A stretch of DNA of 64,000 nt from Cellulomonas wangleii (GTDB taxonomy: Bacteria; Actinomycetota; Actinomycetes; Actinomycetales; Cellulomonadaceae). The stretch covers positions 3,844,001-3,908,000 of the forward strand of contig NZ_CP074405.1 in NCBI RefSeq assembly GCF_018388445.1, given 5' to 3'. Each line of letters starts with the position of its first letter. Positions within the stretch are counted from its first letter, which is position 1. Below are positions 43,216 through 50,575 of the stretch, piece after piece. The notes under the pieces were generated by a model that was not told where the DNA came from, did no database searches, and worked only from the letters and a program-made list of their open reading frames with translations. The position numbers and the translations under genes were made by a program.

Positions 43216-45810
43216 ATGTCGACCTCGCCGCCGCGCGCACCGGACGGTGCCGGCGACGACCCCCGACCAGTGTCCGCAGCACCGTCGGCCACGGCACCCG
43301 GTGCCGCACCCCCCGACCCCTCGCCCGACGGCGAGGTCCGCGCCGTCCGCTCACCGGTCGACGTGCTGGACGTCCGCCCCCCGCGGGTGCACCGCCCGGT
43401 CGACCTGCTCGGCGCCACGCTGTCCACGGTGATCGCCGTGATCGTCGTCGTGCTGGCGACGTACGCGCAGAACACCACCACGGGCGTGGCCGAGGACGTC
43501 CAGGGGTTCGCGACCCTGCTGCGCCGCATCCTGTTCGTGCCCGTCAACGTGCTCGTCGGGTTCACCACCGTCGTCGTGCCGATCGCCGTGCTGACGGAGC
43601 TCGCCCTGCGACGCCTCGGCCGCCAGCTGCTGCAGGCCGTGCTGGCCGCGATCGGCGCGCTCCTGCTCGTCGCCGCCCTGTACTGGACGTTCGACACCTT
43701 CGGCTCCGAGGGCCTGCGCCACGGACTGTCCGTGCGGCTGGGCGGGGTGTGGCAGCTGACCATCCCCGAGTACGCCGCCATGCTGACGGCCCTGCTCACC
43801 GTCGCCGGCCCCCGCAGCCGGCGACGCAGCGTCGCCTGGTCGTGGAACCTGCTGTGGGTGACCACCGGCGTCGTGCTCATCACGGCGGCCGTGTCCCTCG
43901 CCGGGATCGGCCTGGCGCTGCTCGTGGGCCGCACCGCCGGGCTGCTGGGTCGCTACGTGGGCGGCGTGGACCCCGAGCGCGCCTACGCCCGCACCCTCCT
44001 CGCCGGCATCCGCCGCGCCGGCGTCGAGCCCGCCACCGTCACCCGCGTGCCCGACCCTGCCCTGCTGGGCGACCGCACCACCGCGACCGTCGAGGGGCTC
44101 GCCCGCCTGCCGCAGGGCACGCCCGCCCAGCGGGCGCTCGTGCGCGCCGCCGGCGACCGGCTCTACGACGTGACCACCGACGACGGGCGCCACCTGGACC
44201 TGCTGGTGTTCGACGGCGACCGTCAGGTGGTCGGCATGATCACCCGGCTGTGGCGCTCGCTGCGCCTGCGCGGCCTGGAGGGCCGGTCCGCCCTGTCGCT
44301 GCGGCAGGCCACCGAGCGCGCGGCACTGCTCTCCTACGCCGCGAGCGCCGCCGGCGTGCGGACCCCGCAGCTGCTGAGCATCGCCGAGGCGGAGGACTCG
44401 ATGCTCCTGCTGCAGGAGAGCACCGGGTCCGCGGTGCCCCTGTCCGACCTCGACGCCGACGACGTCGACGACGACGTGCTGCACGCCATCTGGGCCCAGC
44501 TGCAGCTCGGCCACGCCGCGGGCATCGCCCACCGTGCGCTCACGTCCGACGCCATCCTCGTCGAGCGGGGACCCACGGGACCGCGCGTGTGGCTGACGGC
44601 GTGGGAGCAGGGCGACGTCGCCTCCTCCGAGCTCGCGCGCCGCATGGACACCACCCAGATGATCGCCCTCCTGGCCCTGCGCGTCGGCGCGGAGCGTGCC
44701 GTCGGCTCGGCCGCCGAGGTGCTGCCCGACGGCGACATCGAGGCCATCGGCCCGCTGCTGCAGACCGTGGCCCTGCCGCGACGCACCCGCGACGAGATGC
44801 GCGCCCACAAGGAGGTGCTGGCCGAGCTGCGCTCCGCGCTCGTCGCACGCCTGCCCGAGGCCGACGTCCACCCCGAGCAGCTCGTCCGGTTCGGCGCCCG
44901 CACGCTGTTCACCATCGTGCTGACGATCGTCGCGGTGTTCGCCGTGCTCACGGCCGTCAACGTCGCGGAGATCGGCCCCGTGCTGGCCGCCAGCGACTGG
45001 AGGTACTCGGCCCTCGCAGCGGCCCTCGGCATGGTGACCCTCCTCGGGGCCGGTCTCGCGTTCGTCGCGTTCTCCCCCGTGAGGCTGCCGGTGTGGCGCG
45101 CCACGCTGGTGCAGACGGCCGCCACGTTCGTGGCCCTCGCGGCGCCCGCGGGCATCGGACCGGCGGCGCTCAACCTGCGGATGCTCACCCGCCGCGGCGT
45201 CAGCACGACCCTGGCCGGCGCCACGGTCGCCCTGGTGCAGGTGAGCCAGTTCATCACCACGCTGCTGCTGCTCCTGGTCCTCACCGTGACGTCGGGCGTG
45301 CACTCGCCGTCCTCGTTCTCCGTGTCACCGACCATGCTGGTGGCGCTCGCCGTCCTCGCGGCCCTGGTCGGCATCGCCCTGCTGTTCCCCCAGGTGCGCG
45401 CGTGGGTGCAGCGACGGGTGGGGCCGACCATGCGCCAGACCCTGCCGCGCCTCATCGAGGTGCTCGGGCAGCCGTGGCGGCTCGCCCTCGCGCTGGGCGG
45501 CAACGTCCTCATGACGATGGGGTACGTGCTCGCGTTCGACGCCGCGCTGGCCGCGCTGGGGCAGCACGCCTCGCTGGTGCAGGTCGCGCTCGTGTACCTC
45601 ACCGGCAACACCGCCGGCGCGGTCATCCCCACGCCCGGCGGCATCGGCACCGTCGAGTCCGCGCTGGGCCTCGGCCTCTACACCATCACCGGCATCAACG
45701 CCGGTGTCGCCACCACGGTCGCCCTGCTGTTCCGCCTGCTGACGTTCTGGCTGCGGATCCCGTTCGGCTGGATGGCGATGCGGTACCTCACGCGCGTCGG
45801 CGAGCTCTGA
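43216..45810 (+). CDS. Pseudokinase-like domain fused to LPG-synthase/YbhN-type membrane domain
   Basis: Protein of 864 residues. About seven hydrophobic segments lie in the first 250 residues. A soluble kinase-like region follows (about 270-540): lobe elements GVRTPQLLSIAEAEDSMLLLQE, then AAGIAHRALTSDAILVE, where HRA (H439) replaces the catalytic HRD and no DFG is found. The C-terminal 320 residues match the lysylphosphatidylglycerol synthase TM (YbhN/AglD) family with VYLTGNTAGAVIPTPGGIGTVESALG. Related fusions occur widely in actinobacteria. A role in lipid or cell-wall precursor transport is inferred from the family. TAGACT ends seven bases before the ATG at 43216. Confidence 0.85.
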   Translation: MSTSPPRAPDGAGDDPRPVSAAPSATAPGAAPPDPSPDGEVRAVRSPVDVLDVRPPRVHRPVDLLGATLSTVIAVIVVVLATYAQNTTTGVAEDVQGFATLLRRILFVPVNVLVGFTTVVVPIAVLTELALRRLGRQLLQAVLAAIGALLLVAALYWTFDTFGSEGLRHGLSVRLGGVWQLTIPEYAAMLTALLTVAGPRSRRRSVAWSWNLLWVTTGVVLITAAVSLAGIGLALLVGRTAGLLGRYVGGVDPERAYARTLLAGIRRAGVEPATVTRVPDPALLGDRTTATVEGLARLPQGTPAQRALVRAAGDRLYDVTTDDGRHLDLLVFDGDRQVVGMITRLWRSLRLRGLEGRSALSLRQATERAALLSYAASAAGVRTPQLLSIAEAEDSMLLLQESTGSAVPLSDLDADDVDDDVLHAIWAQLQLGHAAGIAHRALTSDAILVERGPTGPRVWLTAWEQGDVASSELARRMDTTQMIALLALRVGAERAVGSAAEVLPDGDIEAIGPLLQTVALPRRTRDEMRAHKEVLAELRSALVARLPEADVHPEQLVRFGARTLFTIVLTIVAVFAVLTAVNVAEIGPVLAASDWRYSALAAALGMVTLLGAGLAFVAFSPVRLPVWRATLVQTAATFVALAAPAGIGPAALNLRMLTRRGVSTTLAGATVALVQVSQFITTLLLLLVLTVTSGVHSPSSFSVSPTMLVALAVLAALVGIALLFPQVRAWVQRRVGPTMRQTLPRLIEVLGQPWRLALALGGNVLMTMGYVLAFDAALAALGQHASLVQVALVYLTGNTAGAVIPTPGGIGTVESALGLGLYTITGINAGVATTVALLFRLLTFWLRIPFGWMAMRYLTRVGEL

Positions 45811-45821
45811 CGGCAGACCGA

Positions 45822-45854
45822 GGCCCCGCCGTCCGGGGGGAGGACGACGGGGCC
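45822..45854 (+). terminator. Imperfect GC-rich hairpin after the flippase-like gene
   Basis: GGCCCCGCCGTCC and GGACGACGGGGCC pair with one bulge around a G-rich loop, 12 bases after the stop codon. There is no T-run. It may also act on the small ORF arriving from the other strand. Confidence 0.5.
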
Positions 45855-45885
45855 GCGGGGTGGTGCGTCGAGGGGTGTGACGTCG

Positions 45886-46023
45886 TCAGGCCGCCAGCGC
45901 GTCGCGCTGAGCGGGGACGCTCACCGTGGCCTCCAGGCGCGCGGCGATGGCCGCCCACCGGGCGACGGGCAGGACCTGGGGGCGAACCTCGTGCGGCTCT
46001 GCGGCGGAGTTGCGCTGGTCCAT
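45886..46023 (-). CDS. 45-residue protein downstream of a c-di-GMP riboswitch
   Basis: Small ORF of 45 codons beginning MDQRNSAAEPHEV and ending AQRDALAA. The middle (VLPVARWAAIAARLEATV) should form one amphipathic helix. No signal peptide or known domain is seen. It has a good ribosome site (GAAGGG, 8 bases before the ATG), normal codon bias and a riboswitch ending 13 bases upstream, so it is very probably translated. Nothing else on this strand lies close enough to be the riboswitch target, since the next minus-strand gene downstream starts at 43060. Function is unknown. Confidence 0.72.
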   Translation of the reverse strand: MDQRNSAAEPHEVRPQVLPVARWAAIAARLEATVSVPAQRDALAA

Positions 46024-46036
46024 GACGGAACCCTTC

Positions 46037-46121
46037 GTTCGGTAGCCCGGCTGACCTCGTGGGTCCCGTGGCTTTGCGTCCCCTCCTTGCAGAGGGTTTG
46101 CCGTTTCGCTGACAAGTCCGA
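46037..46121 (-). promoter_or_regulatory. Cyclic di-GMP-I (GEMM) riboswitch
   Basis: Read on the minus strand, the aptamer contains the GEMM hallmarks in order: ACGGCAAACC, a CCUCU-GCAA-GGAGG hairpin closed by a GNRA tetraloop, GGGACGCAAAGCC, a GACC-CACGA-GGUC hairpin, and the tetraloop-receptor side AGCCGGGCUACCGA. The outer P1 stem can form from UCGG and CCGA. The spacing and invariant bases agree with the known c-di-GMP-I class (Vc2-like). TCTAAT just upstream is a possible -10. The 3' part of P1 (CGAAC) could instead pair with GUUC after the GAAGGG ribosome site, offering translational control. Confidence 0.9.
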
Positions 46122-46286
46122 CATTAGACGGCTCTCACGTGCAGCGGTAGTGGTTCGAGTCACTCGTCCTGGACAGGAGCCCAATTCACCCGCTCGGCGG
46201 AGCATCGCGCGCCCCGCGGCGGGCGTGTCGGCGCGACGCGGCGCTGACCTGCGCCCGTCCGGGTGATGCGGGCACCCCGGCAGCAC

Positions 46287-46322
46287 GACGCCCCCGGGAC
46301 CGACGTCGGTCCCGGGGGCGTC
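46287..46322. terminator. 36-bp perfect palindrome after csbD
   Basis: GACGCCCCCGGGACCGAC and its exact complement run without a spacer, giving an 18-bp-arm hairpin. It lies 38 bases beyond the csbD stop on the minus strand and separates csbD from the riboswitch promoter. There is no T-run. Confidence 0.75.
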
Positions 46323-46359
46323 GAAAGGGTGCGGAGCACCCGCTCACGCTGGCGAAAGA

Positions 46360-46530
46360 TCAGCGGAAGGCGTCCTTGACGTTCTCGCCGGCCTGCTTGA
46401 GGTTGGCGGAGGACTGGTCCGCGCGGCCCTCGGCCTCGCGCTCCTCGTCGCCGGTCGCCTTGCCGACCGCCTCCTTGGCCTTGCCCTCGGCCTGCTGCGC
46501 GGAGTTCTTGATCTTGTCGTCGAGACCCAT
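46360..46530 (-). CDS. CsbD family stress protein
   Basis: Protein of 56 residues: MGLDDKIKNSAQQAEGKAKEAVG, then DEEREAEGRADQSSANLKQAGENVKDAFR. This is the CsbD fold pattern, including the repeated KAKEAVGKATGDEE segment. CsbD is a general-stress (sigma-B-type) protein of unknown activity in Bacillus; related genes are induced by stress in many bacteria. GAAGGGAG lies upstream of the ATG. It is transcribed alone. Confidence 0.92.
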   Translation of the reverse strand: MGLDDKIKNSAQQAEGKAKEAVGKATGDEEREAEGRADQSSANLKQAGENVKDAFR

Positions 46531-46560
46531 GATGAGCTCCCTTCGTCGGGACCCCCGAGG

Positions 46561-47190
46561 TTAGGGCCGGTCCGGCGCTCCCGCATCCGCAGGGCCCTCG
46601 CCGGCGGGTCCACCGCCGGCGGTCCCCTCGTCGCGCAGCCGCGGCTCCGTGCGGCGGGCGGGCACCACGCCGGCCTTGTCCGCGTAGAACGCGCGCACCC
46701 GGTCCATGTCCGCGCGGACGTCGCCGGTGAGCGTGAGCGTCGGGCCCAGGCCGGCCGTCATGGTCGTGCGGTCCACGTACCCGAGCGTGACCGGCAGGTC
46801 CGTCGCACGCGCGATCCGGTAGAAGCCCGACTTCCACCCGGACCCGGACCGGGAGCCCTCCGGCGTCACCACGAGGTAGAAGTGCTCGCCGGCACCCATG
46901 CGCGCGACCAGGTCGTCCACCAGACCGGCGGGGTCGCGCCGGTCGACCGGGATGCCACCGAGCCCGCGCATCAGCGGGCCGGCAGGCCCCCGGAACAGCG
47001 TGTGCTTGCCGAGCCACCGGAACGGCAGCCCCGCCTCCCACGCGATCGCGAGCATCAGGACGAAGTCCCAGTTGGACGTGTGCGGGGCGCCCAGGATGAT
47101 GCCGGACCCGTCCTGCGGCACGCGCTCGGTGCGCAGCGTCCAGCGGCTCACCCGCCAGTAGGCGCGGGCGACGGCCCGACGGGCGCTCAC
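46561..47190 (-). CDS. Lysophospholipid/glycerol acyltransferase (PlsC-like)
   Basis: Acyltransferase of 209 residues. The catalytic HX4D motif is in GAPHTSNWDFVLML (residues about 38-45), and the substrate motif is VTPEGSRSGSGWKSGFYRIA, EG-S-R in place of the usual EGTR. The short form lacks membrane segments and is likely a peripheral enzyme of phospholipid synthesis. The GTG at 47190 overlaps the phytochrome-phosphatase stop by four bases, so the two genes are co-translated. The functional link between the two is unclear. Confidence 0.87.
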   Translation of the reverse strand: MSARRAVARAYWRVSRWTLRTERVPQDGSGIILGAPHTSNWDFVLMLAIAWEAGLPFRWLGKHTLFRGPAGPLMRGLGGIPVDRRDPAGLVDDLVARMGAGEHFYLVVTPEGSRSGSGWKSGFYRIARATDLPVTLGYVDRTTMTAGLGPTLTLTGDVRADMDRVRAFYADKAGVVPARRTEPRLRDEGTAGGGPAGEGPADAGAPDRP

Positions 47191-49484
47191 GGCCGGGCCC
47201 CCGGCGGCAGGTCGGCGTCCCGGCACAGCAGCAGCAGTGTCATGTCGTCCTTGGAGTCAGGGTCGGAGCACACGGCCACGACCTCGTCGATGTCGACCGG
47301 GACCGTCGGGTCGGGGCGGTCGAAGCGGCGGATCAGCCGGTCGATGCCGTCGGCCAGGGCGGTCGACCGCGAGTCGACCAGACCGTCGCTGTACAGGACC
47401 AGCCCACCACCCGGCTCGATGTGCAGACGCTGCACGGGCGGCTCCCCGGAGCCCACACCGATGGGCCGGTCCACCCGCAGCGGCAGCAGCGCCGCGTCCC
47501 CGTCGGCGCTCAGGACCAGCGGCCGCGGGTGCCCGGCGGCACCCACCTGCGCCTCCCCCGTTGCCGGGTCGACCACGACGACCACGACCGTCGCCATGTC
47601 GTCCGGCATGGTGCGACGCGCCAGCTCGTCGAGGTCGACGAGCGCCTCGCGGATCTCCGCCCCCCGCATGACGTAGGCCCGCAGGGCGTTGCGCAGCTGG
47701 CCCATCGCGGCGGCCGCGCCCAGCCCGTGGCCTGCCACGTCACCGACGACGACGACGAAGCGGCCGTCCGGCAGCTCCAGCGCGTCGTACCAGTCGCCGC
47801 CGACGCGCCCGCCGGCCGCCGGGACGTAGCGTGCCTGCAGGCTCCAGCCGGGCAGCTCGGGCAGCCGTCGCGGCAGCAGGGAGAGCTGGACGGCGTGCGC
47901 CGCCGCCATCTGCCACCGGTTGCGCGTGATGATCACCTCGAGCAGCCCGCTGCGCAGGTCCGCCACCGCCCGCACGTGCTCCGGCGCCCACGGCTCGCTG
48001 CGGCCGCGCACCACCTCGCGCCACTGGTCGAAGGACTTGCGCGGGCTCAGCCGCACCTCGTCACCCTCGCGGTGCGCGATCGCCTTGTTGTGCGGGTCGC
48101 CGCCCCAGTAGATGTCACGCACCTGCTCGTACCGCAGCCAGGCGATCACCTGGTCGTCGGGCAGCCGGACCGCCAGCACGCCGGCGACGTCCGGCAGCGC
48201 ACCCGCCAGCTCCGGGTCGGTGACGCCGAGCTGCGTGCGCACCGTCACCGGCTCCGGCTGCGCGAGCACCCACGCGCGCAGGGCCGCCACGTCCACGGGG
48301 ACGTCACCGGCCGTGACGGTGGTCCCGTCCGCGACGACGACCAGGCCGTGGGCGGGCACGGCCGCCAGCAGGCCGTGGTCACCGGCCAGGGCCTCCGCCA
48401 GCCCGTGGTCCGGGTCGCGCGCGAGGCCCAGGACGCGGGTCATCGCCCCCTGGGCGGCGAGCTCCCGCTCCAGCTCGCGGTCCTCCGCGCGGGCGACCAA
48501 CCGCAACGACAGGGCCGACCCGAGGAACTCCGCCGCCGCCCGCACGCCGAACGGCACCACGTGCGGACCGGCGTAGTGGTGGCAGGCGACCAGGCCCCAC
48601 AGGCGGCCCTCGCGCAGCAGCGAGATCGACATCGAGGCCCGCACGCCCATGTTCGTCAGGTACTCGACGTGCACGGGCGAGACGCTGCGCAGCACCGCGT
48701 GCGTCAGGTCCAGCGGCTCGCCCGACGCGGGGTCCCACGCGGGCACGATCGGCGCCGGTCGGTACCCGACGTCGGCGATGAGCCGGATCCAGTTGGTCTC
48801 GTACAGCGCGCGGGCCTGCTGTGGGATGTCGGACGCCGGGTAGTGCAGGCCGAGGAACGCGTTGAGGTCCGCCCGGCGCGCCTCGGCGACGACCTCACCG
48901 TTGTGGTCCTCGTCGAACCGGTACACCATCACCCGGTCGAACCCGGTCAGCGCGCGGACCTCCTGCGCGGCGACGTCGTACAGCTCCTCCAGGGTGCCGG
49001 CACCGTGGAGCTTCTCGAGAGCGGCGCGCACGGCCTGGTACGTGTTGGGGAACGAGAAGGGACGCGGCCCGGTGGCCGTCTCCAGCTCGACCACGAGCAG
49101 CGTGCGCCCACCGATGGCGATGCGGTGCAGGATCGCGTCGGCCGTCACCAGGCCGTGCGGTCCGGCCACGTCGACGGACACCGGGTTGCGCGCCCGCAGG
49201 TCGCCGAACGTGCGCACGTGCACCCGCACCGCCTGCTCGGCGGCCACGCCCAGCACGTCGCGCAGCGGCGCACCGACGACCTCGTCGACCGAGCGCCCCG
49301 TGAGGTCCGCGACGTTGGCGGACACGTGCCGGACCACCAGGTCCGGCTCCGAGACCGCGAGCAGCACCCCGTGCGGCTGCACCGAGCCGGGGATCCGGAT
49401 CGGCTCCTCGGCGCAGGCGTCGAGGTCCGCGAGTGCCTCCCCCGCGGACGGCAGAGGTCCTGGCCCAGTGCCCTGGTCGGTCAT
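47187..49484 (-). CDS. Bacteriophytochrome with SpoIIE-type PP2C phosphatase output
   Basis: Photoreceptor of 765 residues. The N-terminal PAS domain (about 25-130) has C24 in LDACAEEPIRIPGSVQPHG, the biliverdin-binding cysteine position of bacteriophytochromes. The GAF domain (150-315) carries D219-I-P221 in YPASDIPQQARALYETNWIRL and H272 in SPVHVEYLTNMGVRASMSISL. The PHY domain has the tongue WGGDPHNKAIAHREGDEVRLSP. Instead of a histidine kinase, the output is a SpoIIE/RsbU-like phosphatase (about 545-755: GGRVGGDWYDALELPDGR, VVVGDVAGHGLGAAAAMG, SDGLVDSR). It should dephosphorylate an anti-anti-sigma factor in response to red/far-red light. No heme oxygenase gene is nearby to make the chromophore. 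Confidence 0.93.
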   Translation of the reverse strand: MTDQGTGPGPLPSAGEALADLDACAEEPIRIPGSVQPHGVLLAVSEPDLVVRHVSANVADLTGRSVDEVVGAPLRDVLGVAAEQAVRVHVRTFGDLRARNPVSVDVAGPHGLVTADAILHRIAIGGRTLLVVELETATGPRPFSFPNTYQAVRAALEKLHGAGTLEELYDVAAQEVRALTGFDRVMVYRFDEDHNGEVVAEARRADLNAFLGLHYPASDIPQQARALYETNWIRLIADVGYRPAPIVPAWDPASGEPLDLTHAVLRSVSPVHVEYLTNMGVRASMSISLLREGRLWGLVACHHYAGPHVVPFGVRAAAEFLGSALSLRLVARAEDRELERELAAQGAMTRVLGLARDPDHGLAEALAGDHGLLAAVPAHGLVVVADGTTVTAGDVPVDVAALRAWVLAQPEPVTVRTQLGVTDPELAGALPDVAGVLAVRLPDDQVIAWLRYEQVRDIYWGGDPHNKAIAHREGDEVRLSPRKSFDQWREVVRGRSEPWAPEHVRAVADLRSGLLEVIITRNRWQMAAAHAVQLSLLPRRLPELPGWSLQARYVPAAGGRVGGDWYDALELPDGRFVVVVGDVAGHGLGAAAAMGQLRNALRAYVMRGAEIREALVDLDELARRTMPDDMATVVVVVVDPATGEAQVGAAGHPRPLVLSADGDAALLPLRVDRPIGVGSGEPPVQRLHIEPGGGLVLYSDGLVDSRSTALADGIDRLIRRFDRPDPTVPVDIDEVVAVCSDPDSKDDMTLLLLCRDADLPPGARP

Positions 49485-49553
49485 CCTCGCTCCGTCCCCG
49501 CGGCCGGGGCACCCGCCCCGAGCCCGCCCTGAAACGGTAATGGATGCCGGGCG

Positions 49554-50531
49554 TCAGCTGTCGAAGGGGGCGTCCAGCCACGTCGCCGCAGGCGGCACGA
49601 GCGTCTCCAGCTCCTCGAACAGGTCGTCCGGCAGGGGGACGGCCGCCGCGGCCAGGGTCTGGGCGACCCGCTCCGGGCGCGACATGCCCACGATGGTCGA
49701 GGCGAAGCGCTCGTCGCGCAGGGAGAACTGCAGGGCGGCGGTGCCCAGGTCGGTGCCGTGCCGCGCGCACGTGCGCCGCATCGCGTCCACCGCGTCGAGC
49801 ACCTGCGGCGGAGCGGGGCGGTAGCCGTAGGTCGTGGGCCCGCCCTGCTGGTGGGCGAGGATCCCGCCGCCGTACACGGCCGCGTTCAGCACCCCCATGC
49901 CCTGCGCACGGGCCTCGGCGACGACCGCGCCGGCGGACCGGTCCACCAGGGTCCAGCGGTTGTGCACGAGCAGCACGTCGAACACCCCGAGCGCCAGGTA
50001 GCGCGCCATCTCCTGCACCCGTCCGCCCGCCAGGCCGATCGCCCCGACCTCCCCGGACTCGCGCAGCTCGACGAGCGCCTCGACAGCACCGTCGGGACCC
50101 GTCAGGTCGTCGAACTCGTGGAACTCCGGGTCGTGCAGGTGCACGAGCGGCAGGTGGTCCAGGCCCAGGCGGGACCGCGACTCCTCGACCGACCGGCGCA
50201 CCCGCTCGCCGGAGTAGTCGGCGCCGTCGGGGTCGACCTTGGTGGCGACCGCGTAGCCGGCCGGGAGGCCGCCGGCCGCGGTCAGCGCGGCACCGATGCG
50301 ACGCTCGCTCTCACCGTCCGAGTAGCCGTTGGACGTGTCGATGAACCGGACGTCGCTGTGCAGCGCGGCGCGGACCGTGTCGATCCCGCGCTCCGGGGAG
50401 ACCTCCTGCCCGAAGAGCTGCGGCATGCTGCCCAGCGGTCCCCCGCCGAGGGCGAGCGCGCTCACGGTCAGCGCGGTCCCCGGCAGCGGGCGCAACCAGC
50501 CCGGCCCGCCCGGCACGTGGCGTGCGGTCAT
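49554..50531 (-). CDS. Aldo/keto reductase
   Basis: NADPH-dependent oxidoreductase of 325 residues with a TIM-barrel fold. Catalytic residues are visible: D65 and Y70 in FIDTSNGYSDGESERRIG, K98 in AVATKVD, and the histidine in LVHLHDPEF. It resembles the pyridoxal reductase/L-fucose dehydrogenase-like subgroup. GGAGG lies seven bases before the ATG at 50531. It follows the penicillin-binding protein gene by 44 bases and may be co-transcribed with it. Confidence 0.9.
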   Translation of the reverse strand: MTARHVPGGPGWLRPLPGTALTVSALALGGGPLGSMPQLFGQEVSPERGIDTVRAALHSDVRFIDTSNGYSDGESERRIGAALTAAGGLPAGYAVATKVDPDGADYSGERVRRSVEESRSRLGLDHLPLVHLHDPEFHEFDDLTGPDGAVEALVELRESGEVGAIGLAGGRVQEMARYLALGVFDVLLVHNRWTLVDRSAGAVVAEARAQGMGVLNAAVYGGGILAHQQGGPTTYGYRPAPPQVLDAVDAMRRTCARHGTDLGTAALQFSLRDERFASTIVGMSRPERVAQTLAAAAVPLPDDLFEELETLVPPAATWLDAPFDS

Positions 50532-50575
50532 CGTCCCTCCTGACGTCGGCGCCCCCGGGGGGCGGACCCCGGCCG

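Noticed and set aside
46131-46180. GGTTCGAGTC, resembling a tRNA T-arm
   Set aside because: No acceptor stem, anticodon arm or CCA end can be built around it on either strand. It lies in the promoter region of the riboswitch.
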